Source: a virus. From it: a DNA stretch of 64,000 bases. Position numbers and translations under genes: made by a program. Positions within the stretch are counted from its first letter, which is position 1. Each line of letters begins with the position of its first letter. Under the pieces are notes generated by a model. It was not told the DNA's origin, did not search any database, and saw only the letters and a list, made by a program, of their open reading frames with translations. Below are positions 37,460 to 46,091 of the stretch, one piece after another. The DNA lies in IMG/VR virus record IMGVR_UViG_3300034023_001204, positions 1 to 64,000 of that record; one strand, written 5' to 3'.

Positions 37460-37996
37460 TAAGGAGATCTTGTAATCTCTAACATGTGCCTGTAGATCCC
37501 TGATATAAATATTTTCTTGACCTTCTGACAGAAGAAAACTTTCATCATCTCGTCCTAAATGAAAGAATTTTTTGCCCGACTTTATTCCAACTTCACTTAC
37601 TAAACGTGGTAAGATTTTCAAGCAATCGTATTCAGTTTTTAGAGAGTTATCTTTTAGTGAAGTCCTTCTTGTATTAAGGGTAAATACCCATTTTACTTTT
37701 CCATACACATCTCTTTTGAATAAAAAATCCAGTTTTGGTAAAAAATCTGGATCTATTCGGTTTATTAGAATAAAAGTATAACTTGGACGATCTTTAGAAC
37801 CTTCTATTGCTCTTATTATTCTAGTGAAATCATCTCTATAATCAAAGAATAGTTTACCCTGATCGCTATCAATTTTAGTCCAGTTAGCAGCATCAAAAAA
37901 ACGAGTATTAGGAAGTAAATCTTTGAGTTCAACAACCAGGGAAGACGCTTCCCAACTTGTATAAAATATCCAATTTAACCTATCAAAAAATATCAT
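37451..37996 (-). CDS. Uncharacterised 181-residue protein
   Basis: Not recognised. Alpha/beta composition; the order of strands (YTFILINRID, then KVKWVFTLNT) resembles the core of a clamp-loader-like or degenerate AAA domain, but no Walker A is present. If related to clamp-loader small subunits (T4 gp62 is of similar size) it would be an ATPase-dead partner; this is a weak guess. It ends a minus-strand group that also contains the cREC gene (24-base gap). Confidence 0.5.
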   Translation of the reverse strand: MIFFDRLNWIFYTSWEASSLVVELKDLLPNTRFFDAANWTKIDSDQGKLFFDYRDDFTRIIRAIEGSKDRPSYTFILINRIDPDFLPKLDFLFKRDVYGKVKWVFTLNTRRTSLKDNSLKTEYDCLKILPRLVSEVGIKSGKKFFHLGRDDESFLLSEGQENIYIRDLQAHVRDYKISLLE

Positions 37997-38020
37997 CTAT
38001 TTCTGTATTTAGTAAAATAT

Positions 38021-38368
38021 TTAACCCCTCGATCGAGTAAAAGATCTTAATAATCCAATAATATTTTCCCTACCGACTGGGTTTTGGCTTTGTATAGAAA
38101 AAGGTGGTAAATCTTCACCAGTATTTAAAAGATAATCTACAAGCCACTTTGCGCAGTCGTATCCAGTCAAATCTTCACCGAGATCGTGATCAAAGCAAAT
38201 CTCTTCGGGAAGACCTCTTTGAGTAATACAATCCGAGAAATCATGGAAATTCTTACACCAAACAATCTGCTCTTTACGATCATCGAAATCAGGTGCGTAT
38301 TGTAGAACCCAATCTGCTAGAAAGGGATTTCTCATGTCATCGAGCCAGAGTAAATATCCAGTTTTCAT
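38021..38368 (-). CDS. cREC-type receiver-like domain protein
   Basis: 115 residues. It begins with a strand and acidic pair (LLWLDDMRNP, Asp10-Asp11), has a second acidic cluster FDHDLGEDLTGYD (Asp60-His61-Asp62), and ends with the SxNPxGxxNI element (SQNPVGRENI, 94-103). These are hallmarks of the single-domain receiver-like family described as cyclic-phosphate-processing (cREC), predicted to act on RNA 2',3'-cyclic phosphates rather than in phosphorelay. The usual His in HSxNP is replaced here by Gln. It starts 1 base after the upstream stop (TAACATG), so translation is coupled. Confidence 0.7.
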   Translation of the reverse strand: MKTGYLLWLDDMRNPFLADWVLQYAPDFDDRKEQIVWCKNFHDFSDCITQRGLPEEICFDHDLGEDLTGYDCAKWLVDYLLNTGEDLPPFSIQSQNPVGRENIIGLLRSFTRSRG

Positions 38369-38369
38369 G

Positions 38370-38540
38370 TTATTTTTTTTGATTATATTTAAGAAATGTC
38401 ACCAAGAAAAAAATACCCCAAAAAGAGGTCAAAGCCCATCTGTAAGATTCAACAGGAGTATCGAACTTAAACTGACTAGTTGTGTAGGCACCAAGCATAA
38501 AACTAGAAATAAAGAAGAGGAACAAGAATAAGTATTTCAT
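38370..38540 (-). CDS. Small membrane protein, 56 residues
   Basis: ATG at 38540 to TAA at 38370. Two hydrophobic segments (about residues 2-18 and 34-50) flank a short polar loop; ends in Lys-Lys. It lies between the 132-residue gene (32-base gap) and the cREC gene (1-base gap). TATCTTTG, the Bacteroidota minus-7 form, lies 12-19 bases upstream. Could be a holin-like, antiholin or other accessory membrane peptide. No homology recognised. Confidence 0.6.
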   Translation of the reverse strand: MKYLFLFLFFISSFMLGAYTTSQFKFDTPVESYRWALTSFWGIFFLVTFLKYNQKK

Positions 38541-38552
38541 AAGTTTTTTTTA

Positions 38553-38560
38553 CAAAGATA
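38553..38560 (-). promoter_or_regulatory. TATCTTTG host-type minus-7 element
   Basis: Minus strand reads TATCTTTG, matching TAnnTTTG, with the ATG 12 bases further on. No TTTG is found at the proper distance upstream, so this is a weak or partial host promoter. Confidence 0.3.
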
Positions 38561-38572
38561 CGTAACTTTCAT

Positions 38573-38971
38573 CTACTTTGTATCTAAAATATCTACAAAT
38601 GATAAGAAATTTATGTTCTCGTTTTTTTCTGCGGTTGATATTATACTACTCAAATCTGTGGTGTCGTTGTTGTCATATTTGTAATCCAAGTAGAAGAGTT
38701 GATCACTTGGTTTGCCCATAGGTTTAACTCCTCTAGAAACAAGCTCTTTATATTTTGGATCATCTTCTAAACGTGCCTCTACATACTCAGACCCGTTCAC
38801 AAGTGAATCTATTTTTCTATCTCGATTTTCTGAAAATATTTTACTCTTCACAAGTTGCATTTCTTCTTCTGAATAGAACGCCAGTTCTTGACTGAGTGTT
38901 TTCACAGACACTCTCCTAACCATCGGAAAGGATATATCGTGATACATCTCATTGTAATCTTTTTCTTCCAT
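38573..38971 (-). CDS. Uncharacterised acidic 132-residue protein
   Basis: Not recognised. Largely helical, charged, no membrane segment or Cys. The middle (VEARLEDDPKYKELVSRGVK) is amphipathic. It is the first gene of a minus-strand group with the small membrane protein and cREC gene, and shares a divergent gap with PhoH. No function assigned. Confidence 0.5.
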   Translation of the reverse strand: MEEKDYNEMYHDISFPMVRRVSVKTLSQELAFYSEEEMQLVKSKIFSENRDRKIDSLVNGSEYVEARLEDDPKYKELVSRGVKPMGKPSDQLFYLDYKYDNNDTTDLSSIISTAEKNENINFLSFVDILDTK

Positions 38972-39030
38972 AATCTTGATTTTATTTTCTTTTTCCCGTT
39001 TGTTTTACACATTAGAAAGATTTAATATCC

Positions 39031-39038
39031 ATATATAT
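39031..39038 (+). promoter_or_regulatory. ATATATAT motif before PhoH
   Basis: ATATATAT 19 bases before the TTG start in the divergent gap 38972-39057. Self-complementary, could serve both neighbours. Confidence 0.35.
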
Positions 39039-39057
39039 CTAAAAAATAACCCTAATT

Positions 39058-39777
39058 TTGAGAACCCAAAGCAAAGTAACCGAACCCGTCAAACAACAAA
39101 AGAAAGGTCAACTCACAAGAGAACTTTTTCAAAACTCAAACAACGTTGAGCTATCACCAAAACAGTTACAACTATTCAAATCTATTCGTAATAATATCCT
39201 AACGGTAGTTCACGGTCCTGCTGGAACATCAAAGACCTTTTCGACTTGCTATACATCTTTATCTCTTTTAGCCGATAAAAAAATAGAACAAATCATCATC
39301 ACTAAACCCACAGTTGAAAGTGGTCATCCACTTGGTCTTCTTCCAGGTGATGTGAAAGATAAAATCGATCCTTACGTAAAATCTTACTACTCTAACTTTT
39401 GTAAAATCTTAGATCAAAAAATGATAGATGGGTTATTTTCAAGCGAAGAGATTATTTTTGAGCCTCTAGCCTATATGAGAGGAACAACTTTTGATAATTG
39501 TATAATGCTACTAGATGAGTGTCAAAACTCTAACTTAGCAACTCTAATGCTCTGGGCTACTCGTCTTGGTAAAGACTCAAAAGCCGTGATGATGGGAGAT
39601 ACTTCTCAATACGATGTAAAGCGAAGAGATTCTGGTTACCTTGATTTTATTGATATGACCAGTGGTATGCAAGATCTAGTAGAGTTCCGATTTAACAACG
39701 AAGATATCGTGAGAAATAAGTTTCTTATTGAACTTACCAACCGATACGATAAATTTCGTAGTGAGCAAGGATCTTAA
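39058..39777 (+). CDS. phoH: PhoH-like ATPase
   Basis: 239 residues, start TTG (no ATG between the in-frame stop at 39040 and the conserved region). Walker A reads GPAGTSKT, with Ser where Gly is usual; Walker B IMLLDECQN; the motifs TKPTVESGHPLGLLPGD and MMGDTSQYD are diagnostic of PhoH. PhoH proteins are P-loop ATPases of the SF1 type, some fused to RNases, common in large phages, and thought to act in RNA handling or phosphate stress. No nuclease domain is attached. It is preceded by an ATATATAT motif and followed by a small gene 46 bases on. Confidence 0.88.
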   Translation: MRTQSKVTEPVKQQKKGQLTRELFQNSNNVELSPKQLQLFKSIRNNILTVVHGPAGTSKTFSTCYTSLSLLADKKIEQIIITKPTVESGHPLGLLPGDVKDKIDPYVKSYYSNFCKILDQKMIDGLFSSEEIIFEPLAYMRGTTFDNCIMLLDECQNSNLATLMLWATRLGKDSKAVMMGDTSQYDVKRRDSGYLDFIDMTSGMQDLVEFRFNNEDIVRNKFLIELTNRYDKFRSEQGS

Positions 39778-39797
39778 GTTCAAACATACCTTAAATA

Positions 39798-39804
39798 ATA
39801 TATA
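39798..39804 (+). promoter_or_regulatory. ATATATA motif before 39824 gene
   Basis: TAATATATAG 19 bases before the TTG start, the same spacing as at PhoH. Confidence 0.35.
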
Positions 39805-39823
39805 GTTACAAAAAAAACCTAAC

Positions 39824-40039
39824 TTGAAAAAGGAAGATCTTATCTACCAACTCATCTTTTCAGAAGAAGAGTCTTTTGAGATTAAAGTGTCTGAATATAC
39901 ACAGGACATTTATAAATACGATAGATTTATAAATGAAATAAAAGATATTTTAAAAAAATCAAAAGTTTCTATTGCTAAAGAAAAAGTCGATCTAGAAGAA
40001 GATCATGTTCTTTGGAGTTTAAGGGTTAAAAGAAAATAA
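39824..40039 (+). CDS. Small charged protein, 71 residues
   Basis: Start TTG, as for PhoH just upstream. Charged, probably helical then one strand (LWSLRVKRK). No known domain. It ends 2 bases before the ATG of the propeller-solenoid gene, so it is probably translated from the same mRNA. Role unknown. Confidence 0.5.
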   Translation: MKKEDLIYQLIFSEEESFEIKVSEYTQDIYKYDRFINEIKDILKKSKVSIAKEKVDLEEDHVLWSLRVKRK

Positions 40040-40041
40040 AA

Positions 40042-43000
40042 ATGTGGAACTATAACGAAGATTTACTCTCTTGGTCTTTACGTAAAGATACTCTTGAAAT
40101 AGAAAACTATCAAGCTATTCGCCAAAGTTTAGAGGCTACAAGACTCTATGCAAAATGTTTTTCTGGAGCACTTTGGCAGACTTCTAGAGATTTGGATAAT
40201 TTATTTCCTAGTCTTCAATATTTATCTCAAACTAGTTCTTGGCACTTTTCAACTTGTAGTAGCTCCTATTCTATGGGATTCACTGCAAGTTCCGGTTCAG
40301 AATGTATCAACCCGGATAGTTTCACTCAATATACACACTACAATTACGAACTTGGTTTTTCACATCGAGGATATTTTTCACCCGAATCGGCTATTTTTGA
40401 TAATATAGAACCTATTTCAGTTGATTTAGCAACAACCACACAAGTTGATAATCTTCTTTTAGAAAAACCTTCATTATTGATTGATGGTATTTTTGTAAAA
40501 GATGGTCAGACAATTTTAATTAAAGACCAAAAAACCGAATTAGGATTATCAGCGTCCGTAGATACAAACTCATTCGATGAGACTTATTATCTTATTTCTG
40601 ATGAGGGAGTCAATAAAAAATGGTTTTACTATAATTCACAAAATGGTATTTACAAATACGAATCTGGTTTTTTAGTAAAGCAACAGGTAACTAGTTATAC
40701 CTTTTCTAGAAATCTTTTAATTGATGTAAAATCGGGTGTTACAAACAGGGATAAGTATTTCTCACTAAAAAGATTTACCAATGGATATTATCCACTAGAA
40801 TCACAAAACACCGAATTCGAACAAACACACTCATACCTCATCAAAAATAAATTTGAATACAATAATCTTTTCGAAGTAAATTATAACGATATTATTCGTC
40901 ATGGCTCACTTACTATTGGAACACATTCAATACCCGAAAGAGTAGTGACTGTGGGTGATTTTGGGACAATTCTTCTTTACCAGTCCGGAACTACAAGTTT
41001 GATTAATAACAAAATATCAACAAAATTAACATCGATTGAAAACACAAAGTCCTATTACTGGGTTTGTGGTAGAGAATCAACACTTCTTAAAATTGATAAA
41101 GTCAACTTTGAGATTACTTATATAGAATTAGACTCAGTAAAAAACTTTACCTCAGTTTCTTTTTTCTCTGATCTGTATGGTTGTCTAGTTGGGGAGTTCG
41201 GTGAAATTTGGATAACTGGAAATGGTGGCCTCGATTGGACAAAACTTGAACTGGAGAGTATTAACAATCAAGTTAATCTTAACCGGGTTCTATTCTATAA
41301 CATTTCTGAAATTTATATTTTAGGAGATTCTGGAACCTTTTTATCACTAATTGAGTCACCAAGTGGGTGGCAAGTATCCAAGATAGATATTATTCGCCAG
41401 GACTCATCAACAGACTTATACACACTCACACCACACCTTAGGGATTTTATTTATTTGGAAGTGAGCGGTTGGACACTTTCATCTCAGAAGAAAGATCAAA
41501 AAGAACTATTTTTGATTACTTCTGATAGTGACAATCTTTTTGTTTGGAATAAAAATGATTTCTCTACTTATTCCTTTCTAGTTCTAGAATCTTCGGTAAA
41601 TAACATAGGCGCAAATTCACTTACAAATATCGGATCGAATATCTATGTTGCTGGAAGAAGTCTTTATAATTTTTCACTGAAAGGTTATGATTTCATTACT
41701 GCATCTAATACAAATGTTCTTAGAGGTCCTACATTTGCTGAAGTTTCTACAACTTATTTTAATCGTATTATTAGTTGGAATAATTCGGAGTTAGTGGTAG
41801 CTTCAAATTATTCAATAAGTAGATCATATGATAGTGCGAGTTTTTCATTAGTTACTGATTTTGCGAAGCTATATACAGAAACTATCAGTTCTAAATTTTT
41901 GATATTGAATTATGATTTAGCATCAAAAGTTAATTTTCATGATTATCTTGGAAATTATAGACTACCTATTACGGTAACGATTTCAACTTCTGGTTTTACT
42001 AGTTCAGACGTATCTTTCGAGAACTTACCAGAGGAAACAAGTTGGGTCAATTATTGGAAAAACACTCTTTTAACATTTGAATATTATACTTCCTTTAGCC
42101 AATCAAATGTTGTCGAGATATCAACTATATTTAATTATTCGTCGGCAACTAATTCTTTTTTTGTAACTGCTGATTCAGCCACACCTAGCCTAACTGAACA
42201 AAATATTGATCCGGATGTATCACAGATTTATATTAAAAAATTAGTTCCAACCACCAAGTTTGATAGAGATTCATACTATGTAGAAGGAACTGATCCTATA
42301 GATTTGAATTTCGCCACAAGTTATAATTGTTGGATTGGTGACTTTGTTATAGTATTTAAATTAGTAAATGTGGATTTTGATAATAGTCTTTTCAAGAAAG
42401 GTGATATTTTGAACATAAAATCAGATTCAATTTCAGCAAATTTAATGATAAATAAAATATTCAGATATATCAGTGGTAATCCGACACCTATATTCTTGTA
42501 TTGTTATCATAATTTCTCAAATGAAATTATTTCTTCACTTCGTAATTCTGGTTTCTTTGTTACAAATCTGAATGTTTTTCCTTCATCTGAGGAATTTATA
42601 AATAATTTTTCACTCCACCCACTTTCAATTGGTTACCGTGTTGGTATTACTGCTAGTCAAATTCAAATTACGGGTAACTTAAATAATAAAACAGCATATT
42701 ATAATTTAGCACAAAACATTATTCATAACTCTTCTACCTATAGTTTCCATTATGTGCAGAGTTTTTTTAATTTCGGATACACACCAACTTATAATATTCA
42801 CGACTTTCTCTCTAGAATAGATCCTATTTCTTTTACGGCTAGTAAGATTTTTGGTGCAATGCCCAGATATCAGAATATTCCTGCATTGGATGTTGATCTT
42901 GATTCTAGTTGGACATCTTCTTCAAATATTATACTTTGTGATGACACTAAGCTATCAAATAGATTAGTTTTTGGGAAAAACTTAAAGTTTGAGTGGGAAT

Positions 43001-44781
43001 CTATTTGGGTAAATAGTTTTGTGGATATAGTAGTAAAAACATCCAATTATGGTAGTTTTTCGACTACTAAATGTTTAGTAGAGAATAAAAAGTATTTACC
43101 TGAGAAAAATTCATATATTATAGAGTTCAACAAGCCAATAAATAGAGATCTTCTAGTATATAATCAATCGACTTCAATAAACTATATTGATATACTTTCT
43201 AGAAACACTCTCTTGGAAATTTCTTCCGATTTACAGGAGCTCAATAACATAAACAGAAATCTAAATAAAAAACAGATTCAATCCACATATACTTTTGACA
43301 TTTACCAAAATGAAGTAACACAAAAGTTCCCAACTGATTCTTATGCTAGAATATTACTTTCTGATTCTGATATTAAATCAAATCTAACCTCAATAATATA
43401 TGAAGATGAGAAATCAAAACTATCAAATGTTCTGATAAACCCACTTGGTGATGATTTACTCAAAATATTACCGGTCGATCTATCAAGAGTTGGGTCGGAT
43501 AGAGGTCAAAAAGATTTAATTGAACTCTCACCAAATAATTATCAGATAGAATCTCCTACGGCGTCATTAACAAATATAGATATGAATAAGGTAAGATTCA
43601 GATTCACCGATGGTCTCACACTATCTAAAATGTTAGAAAAATATTCTTGGATAGTTGAATCAGAAGTTTCCAACGGTCTCGTAGGTGAAGATTCTAATGG
43701 ATTAGTATTTTATTCCGGTATTTGGAAATGTGGTCGATGGTTTAACGGAACTTGGTATTCGGGTCAGTGGCTTGCTGGAGATTGGTATGGTGGTAATTGG
43801 AATTCTAACACTATAAAAATAAACGGTAGTGTTGTTCTAATAGATTCTAACCAAGTTGATACACAATCTCTATGGTATAGTGGTAGATGGTTTGATGGCA
43901 CTTGGAATGGTGGTACCTGGCTTGGTGGTAGAAAATATCTAGGCACCTGGAACGGAGGTTTCTGGAACTCGGGTATTTGGAATGATGGTATCTGGAATGG
44001 GGGTCAGTTTCGTGGTGGAATCTGGGTAAGTGGTATTTGGAATTCAGGTAAGTTTAATACCGATATCAACCCTTGTTATTGGCTAGATGGTGAGTTCAAA
44101 GGCGGTGATTTCGAAAATGGAAGATGGTTTGATGGTCAATTTTCTGAATATACTCAGACTTCTAGATTCGGAACCAGAGCTAGTGGAAACTCGAAGGCTA
44201 TATGGGAAACAGGTGAGTGGATTTCTGGTGAATTTTTCTCTGGAAGACAAACAGATTCTTCTGGTAATAATCAGGTTAGTGATAATCACAGATGGTCTTT
44301 ATTCAAGTCAGGCGATTGGTCTTCTGGAAATTTTTGGGGTGGTTTAGTTTTGAATATGAACTTCAAAAGTGGAATATTTAATGGTGGTATCGTAGATGAT
44401 ATTGAAATCATTGGACTAACTCAATCATCAGGTAAGATGCAGTTTCTACTAAATGGTATATTTAGATTCAAATATCCCTACGACATTTGGATTTACAGCA
44501 TGTTCGGATCAGGTTATTCTTCTTTCGGAACAATAGAGAACCCCAAAAAATATCTTCTAACATTTTCAGAAGTCTTAGAAACTGGGGAAACTTTAATACA
44601 AATTTCAGGTAGTTATTCTTTTACACCGACTTGGAGATCTTATACAGATCTACGTATAGTTTCTAATTTTGAAAACTGTCAATTCAAGAGTGGTCTGTGG
44701 TATAATGGAATATTTCGTGGTGATAATTTTGAGGGTGGTATGTGGTATAATGGATATTTTGATGGAAATTTTGGTATTTAA
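40042..44781 (+). CDS. Giant tail-type protein: YCF48-like propeller plus aromatic pentad solenoid
   Basis: 1579 residues. Around 290-500 are repeats like VGDFGTILLYQSG, VGEFGEIWITGNGGLDWTKL and LGDSGTFLSLIESPSGW, typical of YCF48/BNR-type beta-propeller blades. A long beta-rich middle follows. From about 1228 to 1470 the sequence is a solenoid with Trp/Phe-x-x-Gly every five residues, for example GTWNGGFWNSGIWNDG, repeated again at the very C-terminus (FKSGLWYNGIF). The repeat type matches the 26744 protein. No signal or enzymatic motif. Likely a central tail or baseplate protein linking to fibres. Confidence 0.7.
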   Translation: MWNYNEDLLSWSLRKDTLEIENYQAIRQSLEATRLYAKCFSGALWQTSRDLDNLFPSLQYLSQTSSWHFSTCSSSYSMGFTASSGSECINPDSFTQYTHYNYELGFSHRGYFSPESAIFDNIEPISVDLATTTQVDNLLLEKPSLLIDGIFVKDGQTILIKDQKTELGLSASVDTNSFDETYYLISDEGVNKKWFYYNSQNGIYKYESGFLVKQQVTSYTFSRNLLIDVKSGVTNRDKYFSLKRFTNGYYPLESQNTEFEQTHSYLIKNKFEYNNLFEVNYNDIIRHGSLTIGTHSIPERVVTVGDFGTILLYQSGTTSLINNKISTKLTSIENTKSYYWVCGRESTLLKIDKVNFEITYIELDSVKNFTSVSFFSDLYGCLVGEFGEIWITGNGGLDWTKLELESINNQVNLNRVLFYNISEIYILGDSGTFLSLIESPSGWQVSKIDIIRQDSSTDLYTLTPHLRDFIYLEVSGWTLSSQKKDQKELFLITSDSDNLFVWNKNDFSTYSFLVLESSVNNIGANSLTNIGSNIYVAGRSLYNFSLKGYDFITASNTNVLRGPTFAEVSTTYFNRIISWNNSELVVASNYSISRSYDSASFSLVTDFAKLYTETISSKFLILNYDLASKVNFHDYLGNYRLPITVTISTSGFTSSDVSFENLPEETSWVNYWKNTLLTFEYYTSFSQSNVVEISTIFNYSSATNSFFVTADSATPSLTEQNIDPDVSQIYIKKLVPTTKFDRDSYYVEGTDPIDLNFATSYNCWIGDFVIVFKLVNVDFDNSLFKKGDILNIKSDSISANLMINKIFRYISGNPTPIFLYCYHNFSNEIISSLRNSGFFVTNLNVFPSSEEFINNFSLHPLSIGYRVGITASQIQITGNLNNKTAYYNLAQNIIHNSSTYSFHYVQSFFNFGYTPTYNIHDFLSRIDPISFTASKIFGAMPRYQNIPALDVDLDSSWTSSSNIILCDDTKLSNRLVFGKNLKFEWESIWVNSFVDIVVKTSNYGSFSTTKCLVENKKYLPEKNSYIIEFNKPINRDLLVYNQSTSINYIDILSRNTLLEISSDLQELNNINRNLNKKQIQSTYTFDIYQNEVTQKFPTDSYARILLSDSDIKSNLTSIIYEDEKSKLSNVLINPLGDDLLKILPVDLSRVGSDRGQKDLIELSPNNYQIESPTASLTNIDMNKVRFRFTDGLTLSKMLEKYSWIVESEVSNGLVGEDSNGLVFYSGIWKCGRWFNGTWYSGQWLAGDWYGGNWNSNTIKINGSVVLIDSNQVDTQSLWYSGRWFDGTWNGGTWLGGRKYLGTWNGGFWNSGIWNDGIWNGGQFRGGIWVSGIWNSGKFNTDINPCYWLDGEFKGGDFENGRWFDGQFSEYTQTSRFGTRASGNSKAIWETGEWISGEFFSGRQTDSSGNNQVSDNHRWSLFKSGDWSSGNFWGGLVLNMNFKSGIFNGGIVDDIEIIGLTQSSGKMQFLLNGIFRFKYPYDIWIYSMFGSGYSSFGTIENPKKYLLTFSEVLETGETLIQISGSYSFTPTWRSYTDLRIVSNFENCQFKSGLWYNGIFRGDNFEGGMWYNGYFDGNFGI
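43715..44160 (+). repeat. Aromatic pentad repeat region (second protein)
   Basis: The clearest stretch of five-residue units [WF]-x-x-G-x, with up to eight successive Trp/Phe at the same phase (GIWNDGIWNGGQFRGG and following). Period 15 bases at DNA level with high codon divergence. Confidence 0.75.
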
Positions 44782-44787
44782 AAAACA

Positions 44788-44794
44788 ATATATA
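44788..44794 (+). promoter_or_regulatory. ATATATA motif before 44799 gene
   Basis: CAATATATAAGTT directly precedes the ATG; core ends 4 bases before it. Confidence 0.35.
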
Positions 44795-44798
44795 AGTT

Positions 44799-45182
44799 AT
44801 GAGCATAAAAAAATGGGAAAAGTTTTTTGAAAAAACAATCACTGGTCAAGACGAACCAGAAGAAAAGACCTACGATGATCTTAGAGATGGTGTCAATAGA
44901 CTTATTAAAAACCAGTTAAAAAAAACTGATTTTACTAGTCGAAAAGAATTAGCTCTTGCTTATCTAAGAGATGAAGAAAAAAATCCAATTGAGGGTTTTA
45001 TCAATGATTCGGATATCTATGAGTTTTATCTACAATATCGAGATGATATCGACGATTTATTATCGGATATGAGGTGGTTTGATGAAACACCTTCTGAGAA
45101 TAATATTTTTTCTATTTATGATTTCATTATCATATCAACAAAAAAAGCTTTTCGTGAAATAATAGGAGTAATGGTCAAATGA
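44799..45182 (+). CDS. Uncharacterised helical protein, 127 residues
   Basis: Charged and helical; opening MSIKKWEKFFEK is another aromatic-acidic amphipathic N-terminus. No domain recognised. The stop overlaps the next start as ATGA (45179-45182), so the two genes are translationally coupled. Role unknown. Confidence 0.55.
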   Translation: MSIKKWEKFFEKTITGQDEPEEKTYDDLRDGVNRLIKNQLKKTDFTSRKELALAYLRDEEKNPIEGFINDSDIYEFYLQYRDDIDDLLSDMRWFDETPSENNIFSIYDFIIISTKKAFREIIGVMVK

Positions 45183-45388
45183 GCTCAGAAATTGTCTTCA
45201 TACTAAAAAAAGATGGTCAAGTTATAAACAGGACTTATTCTAGGTGTTCAGAATCTGCTATTGATTATTTTTCAGTCTTATATCCTGGATTTTTGATGGA
45301 TAAAAACTTTAAGATCGAGATAGAAAAAATTGACTTTTTAGGTCAGAAGATAATGAAATCTAATTCTGTTTCTCGAACCACCAATTAA
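45179..45388 (+). CDS. Small uncharacterised protein, 69 residues
   Basis: Compact alpha/beta protein starting with a beta hairpin (EIVFILKKDGQVINRTY). Translation is coupled to the preceding gene by ATGA overlap. The 3' end overlaps the convergent 45360 gene by 29 bases. No known family. Confidence 0.5.
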   Translation: MSSEIVFILKKDGQVINRTYSRCSESAIDYFSVLYPGFLMDKNFKIEIEKIDFLGQKIMKSNSVSRTTN

Positions 45389-46046
45389 AATAGATATAAT
45401 TATCACCTCTAAGGTCGTATGTCTTAAGTTTATGTTCTATAACTAATCTATCCTTATCCCAAGCGATAAGATTTACTACATCACCACTTTTCAATGTTAT
45501 CTTTTTTCCCGACTCTCTACATAAAGCTTCACAATAATCATTTATAAGTTTCCAACTACCGAAATCTGGTTCGAAGAATTTTTTTACTGCTTTTATAATT
45601 AATCCGGATGTTTTTATTTTCCATTCTTTTGGTTGTAGTAGTGTAGTATCTACAAAAACTTCACTTTCAAAAGTAGGATTTTTATCCAGAAGACCATAGA
45701 TTACACCCCAATACTCTATATCATTTATAACAAACTTCACATAAACGTCATAATTATACTCTTTCTTGATAACTCTCAAAATAGTCAATGATTGAAGATT
45801 TTGATTTTCAAGAGCTACTTGGCTTCTCAAAGAACTTATTTGTGACGAATTAGACAATCCACTCATAATGTTATTGATCCTGACAAGTGAAGACTGAATA
45901 GCGGATTGGTGTCTATCCCAGGCATCTACCGATAACTCTTTGTTTGCAACATTTGGAAGTGGATAAATAGCAGTTTCTGGATTAAACCTCTGAAGGTTGA
46001 ACTCAGTGAACTCTAATATTAAATGAGAATCTCTTCTTTTTTTCAT
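45360..46046 (-). CDS. Uncharacterised 228-residue protein
   Basis: Not recognised. Helical N-terminal half (residues 60-110 may form a short coiled coil), then a beta-rich region and an SH3/KOW-like stretch near the end (KSGDVVNLIAWDKDRLVIEH). It ends with a Trp/Phe segment. Position among tail genes would fit a virion role. Divergent from the glycosyltransferase gene with an ATATATA motif between. Confidence 0.5.
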   Translation of the reverse strand: MKKRRDSHLILEFTEFNLQRFNPETAIYPLPNVANKELSVDAWDRHQSAIQSSLVRINNIMSGLSNSSQISSLRSQVALENQNLQSLTILRVIKKEYNYDVYVKFVINDIEYWGVIYGLLDKNPTFESEVFVDTTLLQPKEWKIKTSGLIIKAVKKFFEPDFGSWKLINDYCEALCRESGKKITLKSGDVVNLIAWDKDRLVIEHKLKTYDLRGDNYIYFNWWFEKQN

Positions 46047-46075
46047 CTTAAGTTGTAGAACTTATTTGTTTTATG

Positions 46076-46083
46076 TATATATA
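46076..46083. promoter_or_regulatory. TATATATA motif between divergent genes
   Basis: In the 45-base gap between 46046 (minus) and 46092 (plus). Self-complementary candidate promoter core. Confidence 0.4.
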
Positions 46084-46091
46084 AAAAAAAT

